Origin: Pontimonas salivibrio
Lineage (GTDB): Bacteria > Actinomycetota > Actinomycetes > Actinomycetales > Microbacteriaceae
NCBI RefSeq assembly: GCF_002950575.1
Contig: NZ_CP026923.1
Coordinates: forward strand, 1,302,001-1,366,000
Direction: 5' to 3'
Length of the DNA stretch: 64,000 nt
Part shown: positions 25,954-34,526 of the stretch, one piece after another
How positions within the stretch are numbered: the first letter of the stretch is position 1
How the letters are laid out: every line of letters starts with the position of its first letter
The notes under the pieces: model-generated
Database searches by the model: none
The model's input: the letters and a program-made list of their open reading frames with translations, nothing else
Told to the model about the DNA's origin: nothing
Position numbers and translations under genes: made by a program

Positions 25954-26807
25954 TTCAGGAGTCCCTCCAGACGGTAGGCAGAAATCGCGGTGTGCGCCCA
26001 AATGGCTTCTTGTTCCGCCTCAGACCAGTCGGCGGTGAGGGTTTCGACAATGCCGACAATGTCGGCATATTGCCCACCCAGAAGGCTGACAGGCCAGTCG
26101 GAGCCAAACATGAGCCTGCTGGGGCCAAACGCTTCCGCACAGACATCGACATAGGGCCTGAATGTCTCCGGCGTCCAGTCGTCCCATTTCGCTTCGGTCA
26201 CCATTCCCGAAATTTTGACCGCCACGTTGGGGTACTGGGCAAGGGCACGCATGTCTTTGGCCCACGCGTCGATTTCGCCATCGGCAATGTAGGGCTTGGA
26301 AATGTGGTCCAACACAAATTGCACATCCGGCGAGCGCTTGACGGCGTCAATGGCGGCGGGCAACTGCGGGGGCAGGGTGAGCAGGTCGTAGCTTAAGCCC
26401 CGCTCCCCCAGGCGTTGAATGTTTCGCACCACACTGTCTCTGGATAACCAGTTGGGGTCTTCTTGGTATTGGGCGAGGTCTCGAATGGACACTAAACGCT
26501 TCGATTCGGGGTGGGCCAGGTGGCTCTCCAGTGCCGGCGTGATGTCGTCTGATTCCATGTCTAACCAGCCGACAACGGCGGCCACTTTGGGGTGATCCCT
26601 GGCAATATCGAGAAACTCGGGGGTTTCTTCCATCACGGCAACGGTTTGCACGATCACGGTGTTGTCGATGTGTGATTGCTCTAACACCGGGTCCATGTCG
26701 GCCATGGTGAAGGTGCGTGAGATGGGGGCGACGGCGTCGCCCACCATCCAGTCTTGTTCTCTCACCGAGAGATCCCAGACGTGGTGGTGTGAATCGATTC
26801 TCATCAT
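25950..26807 (-). CDS. L-fucono-1,5-lactonase (amidohydrolase family)
   Basis: Metal-dependent amidohydrolase-2 protein of 285 residues. The N-terminal DSHHHVWD block supplies the first metal ligands, HISKPY is mid-protein, and the FGSDWPV block near residue 235 carries the conserved Asp. This arrangement matches sugar lactonases of COG3618, including fuconolactonase. It would open the lactone made by L-fucose dehydrogenase. Tandem ATG codons at 26805-26807 leave the start uncertain by one residue. It overlaps the next gene upstream by one base and couples to lactate dehydrogenase copy 2 downstream through GTGA. A related lactone such as L-rhamnono- or D-arabinonolactone may also be accepted. 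Confidence 0.85.
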   Translation of the reverse strand: MMRIDSHHHVWDLSVREQDWMVGDAVAPISRTFTMADMDPVLEQSHIDNTVIVQTVAVMEETPEFLDIARDHPKVAAVVGWLDMESDDITPALESHLAHPESKRLVSIRDLAQYQEDPNWLSRDSVVRNIQRLGERGLSYDLLTLPPQLPAAIDAVKRSPDVQFVLDHISKPYIADGEIDAWAKDMRALAQYPNVAVKISGMVTEAKWDDWTPETFRPYVDVCAEAFGPSRLMFGSDWPVSLLGGQYADIVGIVETLTADWSEAEQEAIWAHTAISAYRLEGLLK

Positions 26808-27721
26808 TATTCTTGTCCTGCCATTCCTCGAACGACGATGTTCATGGGTTCTTGTCCTTGAGCGAGCCGGTCCAATTGGGTCGCTAACAGGGCGCGCATT
26901 CCCGGTTCAAACGCACTGGAGTTTCCGCCCACGTGGGGGGAAATGATGACCCCGGGTACCTGCCACAGCGGGTGGTCTGCCGGGAGTGGTTCGGGGTCCA
27001 TCACATCGAGGGCTGCCCGAATGCGTCCGCTGTTGAGCTCTTGGACGAGGGCGTCGGTGTCGACAATGACTCCTCTGGCGACATTGACCAAGAGGGCTCC
27101 GTCTTTCATTAACGACAGTCGCTTCGCATCGAAGAGTTTGGTGGTCTCTGGGGTGGCCGGCAGGATCAAAATCACCACGTCGAAGGTGGGCAGTAGTGAG
27201 TCGAGTTGGTCCATAGTGGTCGCGCCGTCAGAGCCGGAGCGGTTAAAGGGCACCAGGTCGACGTGGAAGGGTGCTAACAGGCTGGCGATGGTTTTCCCGA
27301 TCGAGCCATAACCGACAAGTCCCACCCGCTTATAGGCCAGCGAGGGCCTGGGGCCCTGTAACCAGTCGCCACTGGGTTGGGCGCGCACAAAGTCGTCAAT
27401 TCCTCTCAGGCTCGACAGCGTGAGGGTGAGTGCGAGCTCTGCGGTGGAAATGTCGTGGACGCCACGCGCGTTGCAGATATCTAACCCTTCCCTGCGATAC
27501 TCAATGGCGTCGTCGTAACCGGCGTTTGGCATCTGCAGATACTGAAGTTTCGGCATGGAGTTCACCGGGGCGAGTCCTGCATGGCCCGTCATGTAGGGCG
27601 GGACGTAAAACGTCACATCTTTGATGGCGTCACTATCCAGCGGAGCAGTATCTGGGCCGAGCAGGGTGATTCCATCCGGAACGTCAAGATCACTCCACTG
27701 GGTCCATACGACGTGGTTCAT
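26807..27721 (-). CDS. D-isomer-specific 2-hydroxyacid dehydrogenase
   Basis: NAD(P)-dependent 2-hydroxyacid dehydrogenase of 304 residues. The cofactor loop GYGSIG is near residue 142, catalytic Arg is in VNVARG, Glu in DPEPLP and His in SPHVGG, the standard triad. It starts 13 bases after the tungsten-type oxidoreductase stop and overlaps the lactonase start by one base. It may interconvert a 2-keto acid such as pyruvate or glyoxylate with its D-hydroxy acid, but none of the textbook fucose steps needs it. It could recycle a side product or serve a different sugar acid carried by the same operon. Confidence 0.83.
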   Translation of the reverse strand: MNHVVWTQWSDLDVPDGITLLGPDTAPLDSDAIKDVTFYVPPYMTGHAGLAPVNSMPKLQYLQMPNAGYDDAIEYRREGLDICNARGVHDISTAELALTLTLSSLRGIDDFVRAQPSGDWLQGPRPSLAYKRVGLVGYGSIGKTIASLLAPFHVDLVPFNRSGSDGATTMDQLDSLLPTFDVVILILPATPETTKLFDAKRLSLMKDGALLVNVARGVIVDTDALVQELNSGRIRAALDVMDPEPLPADHPLWQVPGVIISPHVGGNSSAFEPGMRALLATQLDRLAQGQEPMNIVVRGMAGQE

Positions 27722-27734
27722 CTACATGCTCCTT

Positions 27735-29630
27735 TTACTTGTTGCCTCTAGTAGTCATTACCTCAGTAGCCATTACCTCAGTAGTTACCTCTGAGAGTTC
27801 CTCATCGAGGTGTGAATCCACCCTCGAGAGTGCTGCGGCCAGGTCGCTGCCGGGGTCAACACCGTCCGTGGTCCACGACAGTGCTTTTCGGACGTACTCG
27901 GTGGCGTCCTGAAACTCGGCCCGGTCGATGACGCTTCCTGTGAGGGGGCCGGCGGGCAGCGGTTGGCTGAAAAACCGCTCAGGAAGCCGATCGCTATCAG
28001 AAGCGATCCCCAGTCTCTGGTTGGCATCGCGCAACATGCCAAGGCGTAGTAGTCCCCAACGGTCAATGTCAGTGCGTGTGACCTGGTCGGGAAGGTACTG
28101 ATTGGCTAACGCCACCACATCGTCAGTGCTTAGTTCCCTGGTGGGTGGCCCGGCGTATTCACACACCCCTAAAGCGTCCATGCCACTCCAGAGCAGCCAC
28201 AGTGAGACGATGCTGTCATGGCGCCTGGAATCCAGGGTGCCCATGGGCAAACCCCCTGCCGGAATGCCCAAATCGGCGCCCACTTCGCTTCGCTCAGGTC
28301 CGACACCGGCGGGATCAAAATCAATGTCGTGTTCGAACACGTCATAGCGTGGACCCGTCGGGTTTAGTGCATACCCGACGGCGAGGCCTTGGTTGGCCCG
28401 AGGGTCAAAGGGCGGAATGACCATGGCTTTTACCCGCTCATCCAGACCGCTACCTAAAGGCTTTTCTTCCAGTGCGCTGGCCAACCGATCAGCCAGGGGG
28501 CCTGTGGAAGCCTCTGCGGGGCGCGAGGTGTTGTGGCTGCGAAGCGCCTCTTCAGCCGCTAAGTGCTCAACCCCCCAGTCGTGACAGAGAGAGTTGAATT
28601 CAACCAGCTCTTTCGGGTCGGTGACATTTGATTGGCTGGCTAGTGCCGCAATACCCAATTGGTGGACTCGGCCACCATCGACGGGTTTACTCCCATCGAT
28701 GTGGAAGCTTTTCAGACACGACTGCGGGCAGCCAGGACAGGCATCTTCGCCGTCATCGACGGCGAAAGGCATGAACGCCTTCGCGTCGAAATCGACCAAA
28801 CCGGCAACAGGTTGTCCACTAAACCCGTCACTGCTGGCATAACCCAGTGCCCCTTGGGAGGGCCAGAGGCCAAAACCGGGATAGTCCCGCTCGCTTTGTG
28901 CGAGCGGGTTGGTGTCAATGGACTCTCGATACCTGGTGGTGATGTCTGATTCGAGTGCCGTGGCCGCCAGCTCGACACCGCCCTCTCGCAGGACAATGGC
29001 TTTCAGGCCCAATTGGCCACAGACGGCACCCAAACCGCCCTGACTGGTGGGAAAACCACAGTTGGTGACAATCGATGCCGCAGGATGCCCCGCCATCCCC
29101 CTGGAGCCTGTGGTGATCACCACATCGTCTGGCCCTTCTCGAAGCAGCGAATCGGTCCCGAACACTTCAGAGTCGACATATTCGCTTGCATCCAGAAACT
29201 CTCCGTCTAACAGGACCGCATCAAGCGCACGGGCTTTGTGGGAGTTGTCTTGTTGTTGCCCTGGTTGTTTGGCTGCTTGTTGGGCTGGGCTCCCCGCACT
29301 CAGTTGAACGGCGACGGGGTCTGCGGAGTGGCCATAGATCACCACAGCATCTAGACCGAGCCGGCGCAGGCCTCGAGCAAGTCTGCCTTCAACTTTTGCT
29401 TCGGTAAGGACGGGTGCGAGCGGGGAAATACCCGTAATGCTCGCGACTTGACCACCGACAACGGGCGCTCCGGCGATGGGGCCTCGCCCAATCACCAAGA
29501 AAGGGGTGTGGCCTTTTCTCATCGCCCAGCGGGCGAGCGCAGTGGGCAGGGGACCATGATCTAAGCCCCACGTCGGCGAGAAGGTGTGTACCTGCCTCGC
29601 CGCCACATCCACTACGGCCACACCTGCCAC
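27735..29630 (-). CDS. Aldehyde:ferredoxin oxidoreductase (tungsten/AOR family)
   Basis: A 631-residue AOR-family protein. Cys298, Cys301 and Cys305 (CPGCPQSC) plus Cys490 in DALGVC provide the [4Fe-4S] ligands and the DxxGxC pterin-binding motif, so the catalytic core looks intact. Family members oxidise aldehydes to acids with a tungstopterin cofactor and ferredoxin. Residues about 110-135 form a Gln/Ala-rich insertion in the N-terminal pterin domain. The GTG start shares one base with the fucose dehydrogenase stop, so it is an integral operon member. The substrate is unknown; lactaldehyde or an aldose are guesses. No tungsten uptake or pterin genes lie in the window. Confidence 0.85.
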   Translation of the reverse strand: MAGVAVVDVAARQVHTFSPTWGLDHGPLPTALARWAMRKGHTPFLVIGRGPIAGAPVVGGQVASITGISPLAPVLTEAKVEGRLARGLRRLGLDAVVIYGHSADPVAVQLSAGSPAQQAAKQPGQQQDNSHKARALDAVLLDGEFLDASEYVDSEVFGTDSLLREGPDDVVITTGSRGMAGHPAASIVTNCGFPTSQGGLGAVCGQLGLKAIVLREGGVELAATALESDITTRYRESIDTNPLAQSERDYPGFGLWPSQGALGYASSDGFSGQPVAGLVDFDAKAFMPFAVDDGEDACPGCPQSCLKSFHIDGSKPVDGGRVHQLGIAALASQSNVTDPKELVEFNSLCHDWGVEHLAAEEALRSHNTSRPAEASTGPLADRLASALEEKPLGSGLDERVKAMVIPPFDPRANQGLAVGYALNPTGPRYDVFEHDIDFDPAGVGPERSEVGADLGIPAGGLPMGTLDSRRHDSIVSLWLLWSGMDALGVCEYAGPPTRELSTDDVVALANQYLPDQVTRTDIDRWGLLRLGMLRDANQRLGIASDSDRLPERFFSQPLPAGPLTGSVIDRAEFQDATEYVRKALSWTTDGVDPGSDLAAALSRVDSHLDEELSEVTTEVMATEVMTTRGNK

Positions 29631-30604
29631 TAGAGCCCCAAGGGCCTAATCAGGCCTTTGTCCTCAAGGTCAGTCCACAGCTGTTCGGGCACTTCGGTGT
29701 CGAAGGCTTTCACGTTGGTGTCGAGCTCAGCCGCGGTGCGCACCCCGGTTAATACCGCTTTGGTGGCGGGGTGTCGAAGGGGGAATTGCAATCCGACGGC
29801 TTCGACGGGCACGCCGTAGGGGGCGATTGCGTCGTGAATGGCTCGGGTGCGCTCAAGAATCTCTTGTGAGGCGGGAGCGTAGTTGTAGGTGGCCCCTTCC
29901 ACGGGGTTCACGAGCACCCCAGAGTTGAATACTCCAGCCCCCAGGACGGAGACGTCTCGGCGGTGTGCTTCAGGGAGGAACTCGTCGAGGGCGATCTGGT
30001 CGAGCACGGTGAAGCGCCCGGCAACGAGTGCCACATCAATGTCGGTTTCTCGCACAAAACGGGTACCAATTTCGGCGAGGTTTGTTCCCACACCGATTGA
30101 CGAGATGAGCCCTTCACGTCGCATCTTGTCGAGTTCGGGGTAGGCCTCGTTGATGGCTTGGTCGAGGTAGTCGTCGGGGTCGTGGATGTAGAGGATGTCG
30201 ATCGAGTCGATACCTAAACGCTCCAGGCTGGATTCAAACGAGCGCCTGATCCCAGACGGCGTGTAGTCAAACACGGGGATAAACGGGTCGAGGTCGACAT
30301 ATTCGTTGGGTTCTGTGGATTGGCCGGGCTCCAGTACACGGCCCACCTTGGTGGAGAGTCGAAAAGCACTGCGGGGCACTTTCGCGAGCCCTTTACCGAT
30401 TCGCCGCTCTGAGGATCCGTGACCGTAGAAGGGCGCGGTGTCAAAGTAGGTGACCCCAATGTCCAGGGCTCGGGCGATCAGTTCGTCGACATCCTGGTCA
30501 GATACGGAACTAAATAGTCCGCCTAGCGGTGCACAGCCGACTCCCAGTGCGCTCACGGTCAATCCTGCGCGACCAAAGCTCACCTGGTCTTGATGCGTGG
30601 CCAT
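29630..30604 (-). CDS. L-fucose (D-threo-aldose 1-) dehydrogenase, aldo/keto reductase family
   Basis: Aldo/keto reductase of 324 residues in the D-threo-aldose 1-dehydrogenase group, which oxidises L-fucose, L-galactose and D-arabinose at C1 to the lactone. The FDTAPFYG, STKVGR and YIHDPDD blocks supply Asp, Tyr, Lys and His, and GGLFSSVSD near the N-terminus is typical of this subgroup. The ATG at 30604 has GAGGG upstream; a longer frame to 30652 is less likely. It is the first gene of the minus-strand fucose operon, facing fuconate dehydratase across a 102-base divergent promoter region. Confidence 0.87.
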   Translation of the reverse strand: MATHQDQVSFGRAGLTVSALGVGCAPLGGLFSSVSDQDVDELIARALDIGVTYFDTAPFYGHGSSERRIGKGLAKVPRSAFRLSTKVGRVLEPGQSTEPNEYVDLDPFIPVFDYTPSGIRRSFESSLERLGIDSIDILYIHDPDDYLDQAINEAYPELDKMRREGLISSIGVGTNLAEIGTRFVRETDIDVALVAGRFTVLDQIALDEFLPEAHRRDVSVLGAGVFNSGVLVNPVEGATYNYAPASQEILERTRAIHDAIAPYGVPVEAVGLQFPLRHPATKAVLTGVRTAAELDTNVKAFDTEVPEQLWTDLEDKGLIRPLGL

Positions 30605-30706
30605 AGTGCCCTCCCCCTCATTGCGGTTGCATATGGACTCTGCCGAAATCATATATGCTTTGGCCCAGGTTTTGATACCCCTCTACCCTCAGGAAGGCGG
30701 TCACCG
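30605..30706. promoter_or_regulatory. Divergent promoter/operator of the fucose operons
   Basis: A 102-base spacer between the divergent fucose dehydrogenase and fuconate dehydratase genes. GCATAT at 30629-30634 and ATATGC at 30653-30658 form an inverted repeat with an 18-base spacer, and TTGCAT/TATATG could be a -35/-10 pair for the plus strand. A perfect palindrome GGTCACCGGTGACC at 30699-30712 covers the GTG start of the dehydratase. One regulator could therefore control both arms of the pathway. Confidence 0.45.
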
Positions 30707-32002
30707 GTGACCACAATCATTTCGGCTACGACCCACGATGTCCGCTTCCCCACTGGGAAGCACGGCCACGGCTCGGACGCCATGAACAAAGATCCGGACT
30801 ATTCGGCCGCCTACCTCATCCTCGAAACCGACCAAGAAGGTCTCTCCGGTCACAGCCTGGTCTTCACCATCGGTCGAGGTAACGACTTACAGTGTGAATC
30901 AATCGCCCAACTCGCTGAAGCCGTCATCGGCGAAAACATTGAAGGGCTCGTCGACCGGATCGGCGACATTGGTCGCGATTTGGTCCGCGACTCCCAAATG
31001 CGGTGGTTGGGACCCGAAAAAGGTATCCCCCACATGGCCGCCGGTGGCGTCATCAACGCCCTCTGGGATTTGGTCTGCAAGGTAGAACAAAAACCGCTCT
31101 GGCAGGTGTTGGCTCACTTAAGCCCCGAACAGCTGACCAACCTGATCGACTTTCGCTACCTCACCGACGCCCTCACCCCGGAAGAAGCGCTTCACATTTT
31201 CCAGGAAATGGAACCGCACCGGGCAGAAAACGAGCGCATCCTGCTCGAAAAGGGCCTGCCGGCCTATACGACCACCCCAGGGTGGTTGGGCTACACCGAC
31301 GAGACCATGGTGCGCCTCGCCCACGAAGCCATCGCCGATGGCTTCACACTCATCAAGATGAAGGTCGGCGGGTCACTCGATAATGACCGCCACCGCATGA
31401 AACTGATGCGTGAAACCGTGGGGCCCGACATCACCCTCGCCATCGACGCCAACCAGGTGTGGGATGTGCCAGACGCCATTGCGTGGATTAAAGGTCTAGA
31501 AGACGACAAAATCCACTGGGTGGAAGAGCCCACCAGCCCGGACGACATTTTGGGACACAAAGCGATTCAAGATGGCATCGCCCCCATCAAAGTCGCCACC
31601 GGCGAGCACGTTCACAACCGCATCATGGTGAAACAGCTCCTCCAATCGGGCGCCATTTCGTTCCTCCAAATCGACGCCACCCGGGTGGCCGGTGTCAACG
31701 AGAACATCGCCATGATCGCGATGGCGAAAAAGTTTGGTGTTCCCGTCTGCCCACACGCTGGCGGAGTGGGCCTGTGCGAAATGGTCCAACACTTGGCCAT
31801 GTTCGATTCGGTGGCCGTCTCCGGCCACCACGATGGCCGCGTGGTCGAATTTGTGGACCACCTACACGAACACTTCGTGATCCCCACCGTGATTGACAAG
31901 GGCCGCTACATCGCCCCCACCACCCCGGGCGCGGGAGCGGAAATGAAAGCCGAGTCCATCAGAGACTTTGACTACCAGACCGGTAAGGAATGGCACGCAT
32001 GA
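30707..32002 (+). CDS. L-fuconate dehydratase (enolase superfamily)
   Basis: Mg-dependent dehydratase of 431 residues, matching the FucD/ENOSF1 family in length and in the N-terminal DVRFPT and DGSDAMN-like blocks. Catalytic Lys219 (IKMKVGG), metal ligands Asp248, Glu274 and Glu300, and His350 (CPHAGGVG) correspond to the Xanthomonas enzyme. It converts L-fuconate to 2-keto-3-deoxy-L-fuconate and is known to accept D-arabinonate as well. The GTG at 30707 has AGGAAGG upstream; longer frames from 30590 would extend across the divergent promoter. Its stop overlaps the following dehydrogenase start as ATGA. Confidence 0.92.
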   Translation: MTTIISATTHDVRFPTGKHGHGSDAMNKDPDYSAAYLILETDQEGLSGHSLVFTIGRGNDLQCESIAQLAEAVIGENIEGLVDRIGDIGRDLVRDSQMRWLGPEKGIPHMAAGGVINALWDLVCKVEQKPLWQVLAHLSPEQLTNLIDFRYLTDALTPEEALHIFQEMEPHRAENERILLEKGLPAYTTTPGWLGYTDETMVRLAHEAIADGFTLIKMKVGGSLDNDRHRMKLMRETVGPDITLAIDANQVWDVPDAIAWIKGLEDDKIHWVEEPTSPDDILGHKAIQDGIAPIKVATGEHVHNRIMVKQLLQSGAISFLQIDATRVAGVNENIAMIAMAKKFGVPVCPHAGGVGLCEMVQHLAMFDSVAVSGHHDGRVVEFVDHLHEHFVIPTVIDKGRYIAPTTPGAGAEMKAESIRDFDYQTGKEWHA

Positions 32003-32760
32003 GTAAAGATTTCGCCGGCCTGAGTGCCATTGTCACAGGAGCGGGTTCAGGAATCGGGTTAGAAGTAGCGACCCGACTGAGCGCCCAAGGTGCCACCGTG
32101 GTGGGCCTCGACCTCCATGAGGGTGGCCTTGCCGGCGTCGCCGAGTTCGTCGCCTGCGACATATCTGACGACGACAGTGTGTCGCAGGCGACGAGCGCCG
32201 TAAAAGACATTCTGGGTGCAGGCCTCGACGTCTTAATTAACAACGCCGGTGTGGGCTCAATCGGCACGGTGGTCGACGCCACCCCCGAGCAGTGGCAACA
32301 AGTTTTCGGTGTGAATGTGTTTGGTACCGCACGCGTCGTTCGCGAGTTTTACCCCATGCTTCGCGCTGGCGCCAACCCGGTGATCGTGAACACCTGCTCG
32401 GTTGCAGCCCCCGTCGGTATCCCCAAGCGCGCTATTTACAGCGCCTCGAAGGGTGCACTGGAGTCCCTCACTCGCTCAATGGCTGCGGACTTCCTCGAGG
32501 AGGGAATCAGAGTCAACGGCGTCAACCCGGGAACAGCAGATACCCCTTGGGTTCAGCGCCTCCTCGACCAAGCTGCTGATCCGGTGGCCGAACGTGTCGC
32601 CCTCGAAGCGAGACAGCCCATTGGACGCCTAGTCTCGCCCGAAGAAGTCGCCCACGCGATCATGTATTTGGCGCACCCGCAGTCGCTTTCCACCACCGGC
32701 ACCATTCTCTCGGTCGATGGTGGGCTGTCCACCCTCCGGGTACCCCCGCGCACCAAATAG
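31999..32760 (+). CDS. 2-keto-3-deoxy-L-fuconate dehydrogenase (SDR)
   Basis: Classical SDR of 253 residues. GAGSGIG cofactor loop near residue 14, NNAGVG near 80, and catalytic Ser, Tyr and Lys in TCSVAA and YSASK. It would oxidise the C4 hydroxyl of 2-keto-3-deoxy-L-fuconate to the diketo acid, the step following the dehydratase. The ATG at 31999 overlaps the dehydratase stop (ATGA) and has AAGGA 9 bases upstream; the in-frame ATG at 31990 sits too close to that site. The assignment relies on position in the pathway, because SDR sequences alone rarely define substrate. Confidence 0.85.
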   Translation: MSKDFAGLSAIVTGAGSGIGLEVATRLSAQGATVVGLDLHEGGLAGVAEFVACDISDDDSVSQATSAVKDILGAGLDVLINNAGVGSIGTVVDATPEQWQQVFGVNVFGTARVVREFYPMLRAGANPVIVNTCSVAAPVGIPKRAIYSASKGALESLTRSMAADFLEEGIRVNGVNPGTADTPWVQRLLDQAADPVAERVALEARQPIGRLVSPEEVAHAIMYLAHPQSLSTTGTILSVDGGLSTLRVPPRTK

Positions 32761-32879
32761 CGACGGCCTGAACAACACTCAACACGGCGTAGGGGTGCGC
32801 TGGAGCGTCTCGCCACTCGCCTGGGTGCGCCGTAGCGAAGTCCCTTAATGGCCTCTCTTAGTGGCGGGACGCAGTGGTG

Positions 32880-32935
32880 TAAGCCACTGGGCCTAAGCCA
32901 GTGGACCTAAGCCGCTGGACCTGAGCCACTGGTTC
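32880..32935. repeat. Four imperfect 14-bp tandem repeats between convergent operons
   Basis: Four adjacent units read TAAGCCACTGGGCC, TAAGCCAGTGGACC, TAAGCCGCTGGACC and TGAGCCACTGGTTC. Because CCACTGG and CCAGTGG are complementary, neighbouring units can pair into alternative hairpins. The array lies in the 245-base spacer between the convergent SDR and ABC ATPase genes and may serve as a bidirectional transcription end. Confidence 0.75.
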
Positions 32936-33005
32936 GACCCAGCGCAACGACCCAGCGTGTGAACCCGCAATGCACCGCGGCCACACGCGACCCGACCTGC
33001 TGAGG

Positions 33006-34526
33006 TTAGACGACGGCTTCTTTCTTGCCCGCCTGAATCGCGTCCATCACTTTGGTGGACATCTCCGGGTAGTCCTTCGAGTTATCAAACTCACCCACGA
33101 ACTGGTAGTCGCGCATGACCATAATGCGATCAGCCACAGACACCATTTCGGGGAGGTCACTGGAGATGAGGATCACCGACATGCCCTCATCGGCGAGATC
33201 CATGATGAGGTCGTGGAAGGTGGCTTTGGTCCGCACGTCAATACCGACCGTGGGCTCATCGATGATGATGATTTCTGTTTTCGCCGCCAACCATTTCGCC
33301 AGGCTGACCTTCTGCTGGTTACCACCGGAGAGGTTTCCCGCTAACTGTTTGACCGAGGCGACACGAATACCCAACTTTTCGACGTATTCGTTGGACACGT
33401 CAGATTCTTTGTCGTGTCGAATGACCCCGAGTAGTTGTTGAATTTTCCGCCAAATGGTGACCGCAACGTTTCGGTTGACCGAAAAGTCGAGGAAGAGGCC
33501 CTCTTCTTTGCGGTTTTCGGTCACATAACCCATGCGGTAACGGTGCAGAGCATCACGGACATCCCGAATTTTGATGGCCTTACCCCGCAGGAGGATGTCG
33601 CCGGAGACGATGGTGTGCAGACCCAGGACACTGCGCATCAGTTCACTGCGTCCGGCACCGACGAGACCGTAAAGGCCGAGAACTTCACCCTGATACAAAT
33701 CCAGTGATGCACCGGGGTGGCCGAGTGAGGTCACCACGTTGTCGAGCTGGAATACTGGTTCGCCTTTCAAGACTTCCCTGAAGCGCTTGTCCCGCTCGGC
33801 AAGTTGACGACCCACCATCGCCGCCACAATTTCTTGCTGGTTGTAGTTCGAGAGCGGTTCCGATTGGATGATGCCTTCACCATCTCGAAGCACGGTTACC
33901 GTGTCACACACAGCGAAGACTTCTTCGAGCTTGTGGCTGACAAACAACACGGCGGTGCCCTGTTCTTTGAGTTTCTCCACTACCTCAAACAGGCGGTTGG
34001 CTTCCGCACCAGAAATGGAGGCGGTGGGCTCATCCAGGAGCAACACTTTGGTTTCCGTGACGATCGCTTTGGCGATTTCCACCAACTGCATTTGTGCCAC
34101 GGACAGGTTTTGGGTGATTTCATCAGGATCGATCAGCAACCCCAGTGAATCCAAGGCCTTCTTGGCCATTTCCGTGCGCTTGGCCTCATTGATAATGCCC
34201 AAACGGTTGGGTTGTTCCTGGAGAACAATGTTTTCTGCCACCGTGAAATACGGAATGAGGTTTCTCTCCTGGTGGACCACCCCGATTCCCGCTTTGGCGG
34301 CCTCCAGTGGGGAGTTAAACGACACACTCTCACCGTCGATGAGGATTTGGCCCTCATCGGCCTGATAGACACCGGTGAGGATTTTGATCAATGTCGACTT
34401 CCCGGCCCCGTTTTCGCCCAGGAGGGCTTGCACTTCACCGGCGCGAAGCGACATCGTCATGTTGCTGAGGGCGCGAACCCCAGGGAACGATTTGGAGACA
34501 GACTCCACCCGCAATACGTCACTCAT
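33006..34526 (-). CDS. Ribose-type ABC transporter ATP-binding protein (tandem domains)
   Basis: RbsA/MglA-family ATPase of 506 residues with two nucleotide-binding domains. Domain 1 has GENGAGKST, an LSVAQMQ signature-like segment and LLDEPTAS. Domain 2 has the usual degenerate GLVGAGRSE Walker A, LSGGNQQK and IIDEPTVGID. The ATG at 34526 has GGAGG 6 bases upstream and overlaps the upstream permease stop. It is the last gene of the five-gene importer operon that begins at 38879. Unlike the importer at 6941-12642, this one keeps ATPase and permeases as separate proteins. Confidence 0.92.
   Translation of the reverse strand: MSDVLRVESVSKSFPGVRALSNMTMSLRAGEVQALLGENGAGKSTLIKILTGVYQADEGQILIDGESVSFNSPLEAAKAGIGVVHQERNLIPYFTVAENIVLQEQPNRLGIINEAKRTEMAKKALDSLGLLIDPDEITQNLSVAQMQLVEIAKAIVTETKVLLLDEPTASISGAEANRLFEVVEKLKEQGTAVLFVSHKLEEVFAVCDTVTVLRDGEGIIQSEPLSNYNQQEIVAAMVGRQLAERDKRFREVLKGEPVFQLDNVVTSLGHPGASLDLYQGEVLGLYGLVGAGRSELMRSVLGLHTIVSGDILLRGKAIKIRDVRDALHRYRMGYVTENRKEEGLFLDFSVNRNVAVTIWRKIQQLLGVIRHDKESDVSNEYVEKLGIRVASVKQLAGNLSGGNQQKVSLAKWLAAKTEIIIIDEPTVGIDVRTKATFHDLIMDLADEGMSVILISSDLPEMVSVADRIMVMRDYQFVGEFDNSKDYPEMSTKVMDAIQAGKKEAVV

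Noticed and set aside
32926-32940. GGTTCGACCC, which looks like a tRNA T-loop
   Set aside because: No acceptor stem, anticodon arm or D-loop can be folded around it; it is part of the 14-bp tandem repeats.
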